Below, one piece after another: positions 1-9,008 of a stretch of DNA of 64,000 bases. The DNA comes from Variovorax paradoxus (GTDB lineage: Bacteria; Pseudomonadota; Gammaproteobacteria; Burkholderiales; Burkholderiaceae_C): assembly GCF_022009635.1 (NCBI RefSeq), contig NZ_CP091716.1, forward strand, positions 6,442,501 through 6,506,500, given 5' to 3'. Position numbers and translations under genes: made by a program. The notes under the pieces are model-generated. The model saw only the letters and a list, made by a program, of their open reading frames with translations, was not told the origin of the DNA and made no database searches. The number at the start of each line of letters is the position of its first letter. The first letter of the stretch is position 1.

Positions 1-152
1 TCAGCCGAGCCATCGAGTATATGCCAACTTTCGCCGCTCGCAAGACATCTCGCAAGAATCACAACAAAAAGACGCCTTCAAGACCCGTCCCTATATAGAG
101 ACGCACCCTCCTTCCAAGGCGCGCCTGCGGCTCCTCCGATAATTCGCGCCAC

Positions 153-2057
153 ATGGCACTCATCACACTCCTCGACGCCCAACTCGCGTTCGGTCACGTC
201 CCGCTGCTGGATCATGCGGACTTTTCTCTTCAGGAATCGGAGCGCGTCGGCCTGATCGGCCGCAACGGCGCCGGCAAGTCTTCGCTGCTCAAGATATTGG
301 GAGGTCTGGAAAAGACCGACGACGGCACCCTGCAGCTTCAGCAGAACCTCCGGGTCGCGTATGTTGCCCAGGAGCCGGTGCTGGACATGGACGCGGACGT
401 CTTCACCGCCGCGAGCCAGGGCCTGGGCCCGGTCATCGCCATCAGAGACCTCTATCTCTCCGGCGCCGACGGCCTGGACCTCGATGCCCTTCAGTCCCAG
501 ATCGAAGCCTTCGACGCCTGGAACTGGGAGCAGCGCGTCGAAGAGACGCTGCATCGCCTCCACCTGGACCGCGACGCCCGCGTCGGCTCGCTCTCCGGCG
601 GTACCCGCAAGCGCGTCGCGCTGGCCCAGGCCCTCGTGGCCGCACCCGACGTGCTTCTGCTGGACGAGCCCACCAACCACCTTGACCTCGACTCCATCGA
701 GTGGCTCGAGCAATTGCTGATCGACTTCAAGGGCAGCGTCGTCACCGTCACCCACGACCGCAGCTTCCTGAACCGCGTCGCCACCCGCATCGTCGAACTG
801 GACCGGGGCAAGCTGGGTTCCTATCCAGGCAACTTCGAGCAATACCTCGTGCAGAAGGAAGAGCAACTCGCCCAGGAAGCCGTGATCAGCGCCAAGGCCG
901 ACAAGCTGCTCGCCCAGGAAGAAATCTGGATCCGCAAGGGCGTGGAAGCGCGCCGCACACGCAGCCAGAGCCGCATCACCCGCCTGCAGGAACTGCGCGC
1001 CAGCCGCTCCGCGCGCCGGGAAGTGCAAGGCAGCGTCAACATGGACGTGGCGTCGGGCCAGTCCAGCGGCAAGATCGTGGCCGAACTCACCGAAGCCACC
1101 AAGTCGTTCGGCCCCAAGACGGTCATCCGCAACTTCAGCGGCACCATCCTGCGCGGCGACAAGGTCGGCCTGCTTGGCCCCAACGGCGCGGGCAAGACCA
1201 CGTTGCTGAAACTGATCCTCGGCGAGCTCGAGCCCGACAGCGGCAAGATCCGCCGCGGCACCAACCTGCAGGTGGCGTACTTCGACCAGATGCGCGACAA
1301 GCTTGACCTCGACGCCACGCTTGAAGACTTCATCAGCCCCGGCAGCGAGTGGATCGAGATCGGCAGCCAGAAGAAGCACGTCAAGAGCTATCTCTCCGAC
1401 TTCCTGTTCTCCCCCGCGCGCGCCAACTCCCCCGTGCGCTCCCTCAGCGGCGGCGAGCGCAACCGTCTGCTGCTGGCACGCCTGTTCGCGCGCCCCGCCA
1501 ACGTGCTGGTGCTCGACGAGCCGACCAACGACCTCGACATCGACACCCTGGAACTGCTCGAAAACCTGCTGCAGGACTACGACGGCACCGTGTTCCTCGT
1601 GAGCCACGACCGGACCTTCCTCGACAACGTGGTCACCAGCACCATCGCCTATGAAGGCGACGGCCGCTGGCGCGAATACGAGGGCAGCGTGCAGGACTGG
1701 CTGATCCAGTCCAAGCGCGCGCGAGAGATCGCAGAACAGCGCCAGGCCGCCGCCCCAGCTCCGGCACCCGCCCCCGCGCCAGCCGCGGCCGCGGAACCCG
1801 CCGCGCCCAAGGCGGCTGCGGCCCCTCGCAAGAAGCTCTCTTACAAGGAACAGCGCGAACTCGAAGCGCTCCCCGCGCAAATCGAAAGCCTTGAAGCGGA
1901 GCAGAAGCGCATCACCGAGATGCTCGAACTCGACGGCGGCGCCATCTACGCGACCGATTCCTCGCGCGCCACCGAGCTCGCCGAGCGCCACGCAAAGATC
2001 GACGACGAACTGCTCTCGGCGCTCGAACGACAGGAAGAACTCGGCGCCGGCCGCTGA
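153..2057 (+). CDS. uup: ABC-F family ATPase (Uup-like)
   Basis: Cytosolic ABC protein of 634 aa with two nucleotide-binding domains and no membrane segments, the ABC-F layout. The first domain has Walker A GRNGAGKSS (residues 36-44), signature LSGGT near 147 and Walker B ending DEPTNHLD. The second has GPNGAGKTT near 342, LSGGER near 431 and DEPTNDLD. An Ala/Pro-rich linker (about 530-560) leads to a charged coiled coil of about 70 residues, the feature that separates Uup from EttA and YheS. Family members act on ribosomes or on branched DNA intermediates (family knowledge). The ATG at 153 fits because the ABC core starts at once. It appears monocistronic. Confidence 0.93.
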   Translation: MALITLLDAQLAFGHVPLLDHADFSLQESERVGLIGRNGAGKSSLLKILGGLEKTDDGTLQLQQNLRVAYVAQEPVLDMDADVFTAASQGLGPVIAIRDLYLSGADGLDLDALQSQIEAFDAWNWEQRVEETLHRLHLDRDARVGSLSGGTRKRVALAQALVAAPDVLLLDEPTNHLDLDSIEWLEQLLIDFKGSVVTVTHDRSFLNRVATRIVELDRGKLGSYPGNFEQYLVQKEEQLAQEAVISAKADKLLAQEEIWIRKGVEARRTRSQSRITRLQELRASRSARREVQGSVNMDVASGQSSGKIVAELTEATKSFGPKTVIRNFSGTILRGDKVGLLGPNGAGKTTLLKLILGELEPDSGKIRRGTNLQVAYFDQMRDKLDLDATLEDFISPGSEWIEIGSQKKHVKSYLSDFLFSPARANSPVRSLSGGERNRLLLARLFARPANVLVLDEPTNDLDIDTLELLENLLQDYDGTVFLVSHDRTFLDNVVTSTIAYEGDGRWREYEGSVQDWLIQSKRAREIAEQRQAAAPAPAPAPAPAAAAEPAAPKAAAAPRKKLSYKEQRELEALPAQIESLEAEQKRITEMLELDGGAIYATDSSRATELAERHAKIDDELLSALERQEELGAGR

Positions 2058-2068
2058 CCAAAGCACTC

Positions 2069-2091
2069 ACTGGCGCGCCCACCGCGCCAGT
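2069..2091. terminator. Hairpin downstream of uup
   Basis: A perfect 9-bp stem (ACTGGCGCG and CGCGCCAGT) closes a 5-nt loop and starts 12 bases after the uup stop. No T-run follows, so termination is inferred from position only. A TATACA hexamer at 2132-2137 could be a -10 element for the next gene. Confidence 0.4.
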
Positions 2092-2171
2092 CCTGTCCCT
2101 CTGTCCGACGCCGCCGGGGCGCGGACTGCGCTATACATGCGGCTTCATCCCCAAAGCCCCGGGAAAGCTGC

Positions 2172-3896
2172 ATGTCTTCTTCGCTCCAAGCCTTCTTTCG
2201 TCGGTCCACCGCGCTGCTGGCGCTGCTGATCCTCGGGGCCTGCGCGCAATTGCCGCAGAACGTCGACCGGCCCGTATCGACCGCGATCGCCGCGCCAGCC
2301 ACTGGCACAGCACTGGCCGATCTCGTGCAGCAGCGCCGGCAGGCCGCCAGCGCCCGCTATGAATCCGGCTTCCTGCTGCTGGGCGGGCCGCAAGCCGCCT
2401 ACGGCAGCCGGCTCGCGCTGATCGAAGGCGCCCAGAAGACGCTCGACCTCCAGTACTACGCCATCCACGCCGACGCCAGCACCGGCCGCCTGGTCAGGGG
2501 CCTGCGCGCGGCCGCCGAGCGCGGCGTGCGGGTGCGGGTGCTGCTCGACGACTTCCACACCACCGGCCGCGACGCGCTGGTGCTGGGCCTGGCCTTCATC
2601 CCGAACATCGAGATGCGGCTCTTCAACCCGCTGGCCGGTTCGCGCGACTCCACCTTCAGCCGCCTGCTCAACTCGATCGACGACGCCTCGCGCATCCAGC
2701 AGCGCATGCACAACAAGCTGTTCCTGGCCGACAACGTGATGGGGGTGGCCGGCGGCCGCAACCTGGGCGACGCCTATTTCGGCAACGCGACCACCGGCAA
2801 CTTCGTCGATGTCGACGTGCTGGCGGCCGGCCCGATCGTGCAAGACCTCTCGCGCAGCTTCGACAGCTACTGGAACAACGAGCGCGCCTACCCCGTGCAA
2901 TCGCTGGTCACGCGCGAGGAACTGCAGTCGATGCGCGAGCGCGCGAAAAAAGCCGACCAGGAACTGGTCGAACAGGCCGCCCGCGACCACGACGACCCGC
3001 CCCGCGACGATGCGCCGCCCACCGCGGAGCAGCGCGCCCGCGCCTGGGACGAGAAGCCGCTCGACCTGCGCACCGCCGCTTTCGTCTGGGCGCCGGCCGT
3101 GATGCTGGCCGACAAGCCAGGCAAGATCCCCGCCGACTCCGGCCCCGACACCGCCAAGGCCCCCGGCCTGGTGGTCAGCCAGCCGGACGACAAGCCCGCC
3201 ACATCGCGCGGCGCGGCGTCGCTCGAAGCGGCTTCCGACCTGGCCGCCAACGGCGACACCGTGGTCGAAGGCCTGCTCCAGCTGATCGGCCAGGCGCGTT
3301 CCAGCCTGCTCATCATCTCGCCCTACTTCGTCCCCGGAAAGGACATGCTGAAGGCCTTCGGCGAGGCGCGCGCCCGGGGCGTGAGCATCCGGGTGCTGAC
3401 CAACTCGCTGGCCTCGAACGACGCACCGGTGGCACACGTGGGCTACGCCCGCCACCGCGAGACGCTGCTCAGGATGGGCATCGAGCTCTACGAGTTGCGC
3501 AGCGAGCAGTCGAGCTTCGGCAATGTGTTCGGCTCCTCGGGCGGCAGCGGCGGGGTCACCGGCCAGTCGCGGGCGATGCTGCACTCGAAGGTGCTCGTCA
3601 TGGACGGCCGGCTGCTGGTGGTCGGCTCGATGAACCTCGACCTGCGCTCGCAGCTGCAGAACACGGAGATCGCCCTGCTGATCCGCAGCGACGAGCTCTC
3701 GCGCGCCGCGTCGGCCCAGATCGAGCGCGGCATGAGCGAGCGCTCATGGCACGTCGAGCTGAAGGACGGCGCCCTGGTGTGGCGCGCGCCCGCGGGCAGC
3801 GGCCTGAAGGACGCCACCAGCGAGCCCGACACCAGCGCCAGCCTGCGGCTGATGCTCAAGCTGTTCGGGCCGCTCGCGCCGGATCAGCTGCTCTAG
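2172..3896 (+). CDS. Phospholipase D family lipoprotein (cardiolipin synthase-like)
   Basis: Protein of 574 aa with a lipoprotein signal: a hydrophobic stretch ending in LGAC with the lipid-attachment Cys at 24. It carries two HKD catalytic motifs of the phospholipase D superfamily. The first is near residue 180 (HNKLFLADN followed by GGRN), the second near 470 (HSKVLVMDG followed by GSMN). A charged insert of about 100 residues (about 260-365) separates the halves. Family members transfer or hydrolyse phosphatidyl groups; the lipid anchor places this one in the periplasm. Its 3' end lies 7 bases from that of the convergent copper protein gene. The substrate cannot be told from sequence. Confidence 0.88.
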   Translation: MSSSLQAFFRRSTALLALLILGACAQLPQNVDRPVSTAIAAPATGTALADLVQQRRQAASARYESGFLLLGGPQAAYGSRLALIEGAQKTLDLQYYAIHADASTGRLVRGLRAAAERGVRVRVLLDDFHTTGRDALVLGLAFIPNIEMRLFNPLAGSRDSTFSRLLNSIDDASRIQQRMHNKLFLADNVMGVAGGRNLGDAYFGNATTGNFVDVDVLAAGPIVQDLSRSFDSYWNNERAYPVQSLVTREELQSMRERAKKADQELVEQAARDHDDPPRDDAPPTAEQRARAWDEKPLDLRTAAFVWAPAVMLADKPGKIPADSGPDTAKAPGLVVSQPDDKPATSRGAASLEAASDLAANGDTVVEGLLQLIGQARSSLLIISPYFVPGKDMLKAFGEARARGVSIRVLTNSLASNDAPVAHVGYARHRETLLRMGIELYELRSEQSSFGNVFGSSGGSGGVTGQSRAMLHSKVLVMDGRLLVVGSMNLDLRSQLQNTEIALLIRSDELSRAASAQIERGMSERSWHVELKDGALVWRAPAGSGLKDATSEPDTSASLRLMLKLFGPLAPDQLL

Positions 3897-3903
3897 AAAA
3901 CGC

Positions 3904-4815
3904 TCAGTGCTTGTGCTGGTGCGCCGAACCGGCGGCATCGGCACCTTCGGGCGCGCCTACCGGCAGCGTCACGTCCAGCGCGGTCTTCACGCCCTTGGCG
4001 TCCTCGAACTTCAGCGTCATCGGCACGGTCGCGCCCTTGGTCAGCGCCCCCTTCAGGTCCATCATCATCACGTGATAGCCGCCGGGCTTGAGCTCGACGG
4101 TCTGGCCCGCGGGCAGGTCGAGGCCGCCGGGCAGCTCGCGCATCTTCATGACGTCGCCTTCCATCTTCATCTCGTGCACTTCGGCGGTGCCGGCGGCCGG
4201 CGTGGAGATGCTCACCAGCTTCGTGCCGGTGGGCGCGGTGAGCTTCATGAAGGCGCCCGTGCCGCTCTGGCCCGGCACCGACTGGCGCACCCAGCCGTCG
4301 CGCACGTCGACCGTGGCCACGCCCTGCGCCACCACCACGAGCTTCGCGGCCGGGCTCTTCAGGCCGGCGGTCGAGTTGCCGGATGCCGGCACCTCGGCCC
4401 AGTCGGCCACGCCGGTGTCGCAGGTCTGCAGCACCTTGAACCACAGCGTGCCCGGCGTGGCCGGCACCTTGCCGCGCAGCACGAATTCGGAGCGCTCGCT
4501 GCCGGGCAAGGCGTTGCCCGGGGTCTCGGCGGTCCAGCGCACTTCGCCGTCGCCGGCCTTCGTCACGTCGAGCTTCCAGCCCTTGCGTGCCTGGGCGTCG
4601 CTCAGTACGAAGCCCTTGGGCAGGCGCACGGCCAGCCCGGTGGTGGCCTTGGCGCCTTCGCAGGCGTGGCCGACGCGGAAGGCGGCGTTGTAGTCGCTGC
4701 CCACGGTGGCGCCACCCGGCGGCAGCGTCACGTGCGCCAGCGCGGCGGTGGTGCCGGCCAGCATGGCGCAGGCGGCGAGGGTTCGGAGGGTGGCGATGGC
4801 CATCGGTTTCGTCAT
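3904..4815 (-). CDS. YcnI (DUF1775)-PCuAC fusion, periplasmic copper-binding protein
   Basis: Secreted 303-aa protein. The signal peptide likely ends AALA before His28, so the mature chain would start with histidine, as in copper-binding YcnI proteins. Residues about 28-165 are the DUF1775/YcnI domain. Residues 169-290 are a PCuAC copper-chaperone domain with ligands H214, M225, H248 and M250, close to the family pattern H-x10-M-x21-H-x-M (22 residues in the second gap here). The C-terminus is His-rich (HQHKH). The open frame runs about 630 bases further upstream, but only the ATG at 4815 is followed directly by a signal peptide. It lies 32 bases downstream of the TonB receptor and probably shares its transcript. 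A role in periplasmic copper delivery is inferred. Confidence 0.88.
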   Translation of the reverse strand: MTKPMAIATLRTLAACAMLAGTTAALAHVTLPPGGATVGSDYNAAFRVGHACEGAKATTGLAVRLPKGFVLSDAQARKGWKLDVTKAGDGEVRWTAETPGNALPGSERSEFVLRGKVPATPGTLWFKVLQTCDTGVADWAEVPASGNSTAGLKSPAAKLVVVAQGVATVDVRDGWVRQSVPGQSGTGAFMKLTAPTGTKLVSISTPAAGTAEVHEMKMEGDVMKMRELPGGLDLPAGQTVELKPGGYHVMMMDLKGALTKGATVPMTLKFEDAKGVKTALDVTLPVGAPEGADAAGSAHQHKH

Positions 4816-4847
4816 GTCGCGGGTCCTTTGCGGTTGGAACGGGAAAG

Positions 4848-7187
4848 TCAAAGGTCGAACTTGAGTTCGGCCACGTAGGTGCGTTGCGGGTACGGGTGGA
4901 AGGCCCAGTACCTGTTGTTGTTCAGGTTGTCGATGCCGACGGCCGCGCTCCACTGGCGGTCGATCCGGTAGCGTATGCGCGCGTCGACCACGAAGAACTT
5001 CGAGAAGCCCATGTACGCGAAGCCGTTGGGGTCGCTGCCGTCGAGCGTGCCGTACTGCCTGCCGCTGTAGCGCGCGCCCACGGTGTAGCTCCAGTTGGCG
5101 TCGGGCCGGTAGGTGGCGAGCAGCGCGGCGCGCACCCGGGGCACGCGCGGCTGGTCGTGGCCGACGCTCGCGGGGAAGCCGCTGTTGGCGGTGATCTTCG
5201 AGCGCGTCAGCGTGAGGCTGCCGCTCAGGTCCAGCCCGCGCACGCCCACGTCGACCGCGTTCAGCGCCACCTCGAGCCCCCGCGTGCGGATGGCGTCGAC
5301 GTTCTGCACCGTGCTCACCAGGTTGTTCAGCGCCTGGGTATAGAGCGCGTCCTTGGTGTTCTCGAAGAACAGCGTGGTGCGCAGCACGCCGTCGAGCCCC
5401 CAGCCCTTGAGGTCGCGCTCGGCGCTGAGCTCGGTGGTCCACGAGCGCTCGGGGCGCAGGTTCGGGTTGGTGTTGACGATCTGGTTGCCGTTGATCGAGC
5501 CTTGGTACAGCTCGCTGACCGTCGGCATGCGTACCGCGCGGCCGGTCGAGGCCTTGAACAGCCAGTCGGACGTGGCCTGCCAGGCGACCGCAGCCTTGGG
5601 CGAGTCGTAGCTGTTCTTGCGCGGCGCGAAGTTCAGCAGCGTGCTGGCGTTGCCGAGCTGGCCGCCGTAGGCTTCCCAGCGCTCATGGCGCAGGCCGAGC
5701 GTGGTCTTCCAGTCCTGCGCGAAGCGCCAGGTGTCCTGCACGTAGAGCGACTGCAGCCGGGTGTTGCCGTTGAAGGCCGAGAACGGCGATACCGGCGATC
5801 CGTTGATCCAGTCGAGCGTGTTGCCGACGCTGGTGCGCAGGCGCGCCGTGTCCTGCTGGAAACCGAAGTCGACCACGTGCGCGCCCACGCCTTCGGCCGA
5901 GCCAGTGGGCCGCCAGGTGCCCGCGGCCTTGAAGGTGTTCCAGCCCGAGCCGCCCATGTCGGTGGTGCGGCCTTGTCCTCCAAATGCAGCGCCGTTGAAG
6001 GCGCCGGGCAGCGGCGTGGTCGGCGTGCGCGAGGTGTCGCTCGAATAGTCGAACAGGCTGGCCGCCACCTCCCAGTCGAACACCCCGCCCGTGTGGCTCT
6101 TCACCGACAGGCCGTGCATGTAGTGGGTGAGCGCGGTCTCCGTCGGCGCCAGCGCGGCGCTCGGCGAATCGAGGTTGTAGGTGCGCCCGGCGATGTTCAC
6201 CCGGCCGCCGTACACGGGCTGGCCGAGCGGATCGCGCAGGTAGGTGTCGACGCTGCCGTGCGTGGTGTTGTTCCAGGCGCCCAGCGTGTAGGTGGCGCGC
6301 ACGGTCGGCGAGAAGTCGTACGCCACCTTGAGCTTGGCCTGTTCCTGCGTGGTGTCGTAGATGGTCGAGCCACCCACCAGCCACCAGGGCTGGTTCGACG
6401 GGTTCAGCCCCAGCACCGCGCCGGTCACCGGCGTGCCGGCGCTGCCCACGGTGCCGGCGCTCACCAGGCGGTTGCCGAACACCAGCGCCTGCCCCTTGCT
6501 GTGGGTGCGCGAGGCGCTGAGCCACCACGACCAGTCGCCGCTGCGGCTGCCCAGCGACATGTCGAGCTGCTGGCCGGCCGGCGACGAATGGCTGTTGTAC
6601 AGGTCGAAGTTCGACGCGAAGCCGCTGAGCTTGACGTGCGCCTCCAGCTGCGTGGGCATGCGCGTCACGTAGTCGACCACCGCGCCCACCGAGTTGCCCG
6701 GGTACGCGGCCGAGAACGGCCCGTACAGCACGTCGACCCGCTCGATTTCTTCCGGCGACACCATGCCCCAGCGCGGCGCGTAGGTGGCGCCGTTGCCCAG
6801 CGGGTTCGACAGCATGATGCCGTCGGCATAGACCATCGAACGCGCGCTGTTGCCGGTGCCCGAGGCGCGCGTGGCCAGCACCGCATGGTTGAAGTCGCCG
6901 ATGTAGCGCTTGCGCACCACCAGGCTCGGCAGGTACTTCAGCGCGTCTTCGCTGTCGGTGGCGTTGACCGTCTCGACGATCTGGTCGTGCGTCACGCCTT
7001 CGATGGTGGTCGGGATCTGCGCCGGCAGCGAGGTCGGCCGGCCGCCGGTCACGGTCACGGTGCTGAGGGCGCGGCCATTGTTGCCGGCGGTGTCAGGCGC
7101 GTCGGCGGCGGGCGCCTGCTGCGCCAGCGCGGTCGCGCCAAAGGGAAATGCCATGGCTATCGCCAGGGCGCGGGAATGCTTTTTCAA
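4848..7187 (-). CDS. TonB-dependent outer-membrane receptor, probably copper-linked
   Basis: Outer-membrane gated porin of about 779 aa. A signal peptide (hydrophobic run ending ATALAQQ) is followed by a TonB-box-like STVTVTGGR, a plug domain (about 45-170) with DALKYLPSL, SMVYADGI and VDVLYGPFSAAYPG, and a 22-strand-type barrel ending in the hydrophobic FDL. The chosen start is a TTG at 7187, preceded six bases upstream by GAGAAGG and followed by a typical LKKHSRAL signal start. In-frame ATG and GTG codons further upstream (7229, 7235) lack a ribosome site. Neighbours (YcnI-PCuAC and DUF2946) suggest copper or a metallophore as cargo. The substrate is inferred from context only. Confidence 0.9.
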   Translation of the reverse strand: MKKHSRALAIAMAFPFGATALAQQAPAADAPDTAGNNGRALSTVTVTGGRPTSLPAQIPTTIEGVTHDQIVETVNATDSEDALKYLPSLVVRKRYIGDFNHAVLATRASGTGNSARSMVYADGIMLSNPLGNGATYAPRWGMVSPEEIERVDVLYGPFSAAYPGNSVGAVVDYVTRMPTQLEAHVKLSGFASNFDLYNSHSSPAGQQLDMSLGSRSGDWSWWLSASRTHSKGQALVFGNRLVSAGTVGSAGTPVTGAVLGLNPSNQPWWLVGGSTIYDTTQEQAKLKVAYDFSPTVRATYTLGAWNNTTHGSVDTYLRDPLGQPVYGGRVNIAGRTYNLDSPSAALAPTETALTHYMHGLSVKSHTGGVFDWEVAASLFDYSSDTSRTPTTPLPGAFNGAAFGGQGRTTDMGGSGWNTFKAAGTWRPTGSAEGVGAHVVDFGFQQDTARLRTSVGNTLDWINGSPVSPFSAFNGNTRLQSLYVQDTWRFAQDWKTTLGLRHERWEAYGGQLGNASTLLNFAPRKNSYDSPKAAVAWQATSDWLFKASTGRAVRMPTVSELYQGSINGNQIVNTNPNLRPERSWTTELSAERDLKGWGLDGVLRTTLFFENTKDALYTQALNNLVSTVQNVDAIRTRGLEVALNAVDVGVRGLDLSGSLTLTRSKITANSGFPASVGHDQPRVPRVRAALLATYRPDANWSYTVGARYSGRQYGTLDGSDPNGFAYMGFSKFFVVDARIRYRIDRQWSAAVGIDNLNNNRYWAFHPYPQRTYVAELKFDL

Positions 7188-7193
7188 GAGGAA

Positions 7194-7200
7194 CCTTCTC
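7194..7200 (-). promoter_or_regulatory. Ribosome binding site supporting a TTG start
   Basis: On the minus strand GAGAAGG lies six bases before TTG at 7187. It is the only good Shine-Dalgarno match near the 5' end of the TonB receptor gene and decides in favour of a rare TTG start. Confidence 0.6.
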
Positions 7201-7271
7201 CATGAGACTTCAAGCCGGACAGGCCGCATGCGCACGCCGGGCGTGCGAATGCAGCTATCGTTTCGAGAGCG

Positions 7272-7643
7272 TCAGGAGAAGGTCGGGGGTCCGCGCGCCG
7301 GCAGCGGCGCGGCGGTGGCCGCGGCCAGGCGCGCGGCGGGAATGGACTGGACCACGCGGCCCAGCGGCAGGGGAAGATCGAAAGCCGGCGCCACCATGGC
7401 CGGCGGCGGGGCGCCGGTCAGCACGCACAGAGGGCAGTCCATGTGCGAGGCGCCGAGCTCGCGCGCGCCGTCTTCGGTGTGGACCACCACCTTGATGGGG
7501 CCGGCGCCGGAGCACACCAGTTCCATCGACTGCGGATGCACCAGCGGCGACGCCACCGCCACGCCCAGCGAGAGCACGAACCACAGCAGCACCCAGCGGC
7601 CGATGAGGCCGAGGGAGCGGGAGGGAAGGCGCAGCGCGTGCAT
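7272..7643 (-). CDS. DUF2946 family protein
   Basis: Small 123-aa protein with one N-terminal hydrophobic segment (about 12-32) that can serve as signal or anchor. It also has a conserved His/Cys patch, HMDCPLC, near residue 68, the hallmark of DUF2946 proteins, which are often found beside copper-handling genes. It is followed 84 bases downstream by the TonB receptor and then the YcnI-PCuAC fusion, all on the minus strand, so it may open a copper-responsive operon. The CxxC plausibly binds metal. The biochemical role is not established. Confidence 0.78.
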   Translation of the reverse strand: MHALRLPSRSLGLIGRWVLLWFVLSLGVAVASPLVHPQSMELVCSGAGPIKVVVHTEDGARELGASHMDCPLCVLTGAPPPAMVAPAFDLPLPLGRVVQSIPAARLAAATAAPLPARGPPTFS

Positions 7644-7654
7644 GGCGGTCGCGA

Positions 7655-8899
7655 TTATCGGCTCACTTTGCCCTTGGCGGCAGGGGCCTTGGCCGGCGCC
7701 TTGCCGGCGGCCTTGGCCGGGGCTTTCGCGCCCTTGGCTGCCGGCGCGGCCTTCGCTGCAGCCGGCCTGCCGCCCTTTGCCGCGGCAGCCGGTGCGCCCT
7801 TCTGGCCCTTCTGCGCGCGCTGCCCCTTCACGGCCTTGCCGCCATGCGCCCTGGGCGACGGCGACGGGGCCGCGAGCGCCGGCATCGGCACCGCCGTCTG
7901 CTCCTGCGCGTTGGTCAGCACCGGCGTCACGGTGAAGCCGCGCGCCGCCATCAGCGTGGGCAGCCCCTGCGGTCCGATCATGTGCAGCGCGCCGACCGCC
8001 GCGAACACGCCCTTGCCGCTGGCGTGCAGCCGCTCGATGCCGTCAGCCAGGCCGGGGTTGCGGTCGTCGAGCAGGCGCTTGAGCAGCCGCTGCTCGGCGG
8101 GCGTGTTGACGCAGCCGCACCAGTCGGCATAACGCGCCAGCCGGGCCGCGTCGCTGCGGGCCCAGACATCGGCCAGCTCCTTGAGCTGGCCGCGCAGCTT
8201 GCCCGACTCCAGTTCGTCGAGCGCGGCGTCGATCTGCTGGCCTTCTTCGTCTTCCGACTCGCCGGTCAGCACCTTCAGCTGGTCGGCCGCGTTCTCGAGC
8301 GCGACGATCGGTTTGCTGCTGTTGCGGGCGGACACGGCCAGCGTCTCGTCCACGCCGAACTCGGGGTACAGGCCGTCGGCGCGGCCCGCCAGCGCGGCCA
8401 GTGCCGTGACCTGCAGGATGGGCTGCAGCTTCGACGTGGTGCCGGGCGGCACGCAGGCCTCGGTGTTCTGGCGCTCGAGCCGGCGGGCGCGCTCGCCGTC
8501 GAGCACGCGGGCCACCAGCGCCGGGTCGGCCGGCTGCGTCATGGTGCGGGCGGTGGCCTCGTCGCGCGAGTCGAGTTCCAGCGCGAGCAGGTCGCTCTGC
8601 GCCAGCGCCTTCTGGATGGTCGGCCCGGGCCGCACCCAGTCGCCGCGGCCCACGTGCAGGGTGCCGTAGAGCCACGAGGTGCGGCCGTCGCGCTCGATGC
8701 GCCACAGCATCCCGCGGTCGACGCCGTTGCGCAGGCCGATGCCCGGCTTTTCGAGGCTGGCGATGGCCGAAGGCGGGCAGGCCGCATGGGCGGCGCCGAA
8801 TGTAAAGACGCAGCACGCGCCCGCCAGGATCTGGCGCGGCGCCCGCTGCACGAGGCGCAGGGGCGCCGAGAAATCGATGTCGCGCATCCGCGCCGACAT
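7655..8899 (-). CDS. TraB/GumN family protein
   Basis: About 414 aa. After a signal-like segment ending GAAHAACPP comes the TraB/GumN fold with its usual opening LWRIERDGRTSWLYGTLHVG, the LLALELDSRD strand and a C-terminal GALHMIGPQGL. Family members are putative metal-dependent peptidases. The last 60 residues are a low-complexity Lys/Ala/Pro/Gly tail. The frame stays open to 9019, but the divergent VOC gene starts at 9009, so an internal ATG (8899 or 8887) is more likely. Neither has a strong ribosome site, so the start is uncertain. Function unknown. Confidence 0.8.
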   Translation of the reverse strand: MSARMRDIDFSAPLRLVQRAPRQILAGACCVFTFGAAHAACPPSAIASLEKPGIGLRNGVDRGMLWRIERDGRTSWLYGTLHVGRGDWVRPGPTIQKALAQSDLLALELDSRDEATARTMTQPADPALVARVLDGERARRLERQNTEACVPPGTTSKLQPILQVTALAALAGRADGLYPEFGVDETLAVSARNSSKPIVALENAADQLKVLTGESEDEEGQQIDAALDELESGKLRGQLKELADVWARSDAARLARYADWCGCVNTPAEQRLLKRLLDDRNPGLADGIERLHASGKGVFAAVGALHMIGPQGLPTLMAARGFTVTPVLTNAQEQTAVPMPALAAPSPSPRAHGGKAVKGQRAQKGQKGAPAAAAKGGRPAAAKAAPAAKGAKAPAKAAGKAPAKAPAAKGKVSR

Positions 8900-9008
8900 A
8901 TAGATGCCGCGCATCCGCGCGGCGAGGATCCGGAGTATCCGCAAGGCTTGCTCCACGATGAAAGAAAGTCCGGCATTCTCACAGCACCGTTGCCCATAAT
9001 CCGAAACC

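Noticed and set aside
1..152. Possible gene end or mobile-element edge at the left window border
   Set aside because: No continuous coding frame with recognisable sequence and no inverted or target repeats; it looks like the uup upstream region, with a TATATA stretch near 92.
78..2066. A 662-codon minus-strand open frame
   Set aside because: It is the exact antisense of the well-conserved uup gene; the product shows no recognisable motif.
4816..5442. N-terminal extension of the copper fusion protein
   Set aside because: The frame is open but overlaps the TonB receptor gene, and the signal peptide starts at 4815.
4587..7205. An 872-codon plus-strand open frame
   Set aside because: It is antisense to the TonB receptor and the copper fusion gene; the composition is that of a shadow frame.
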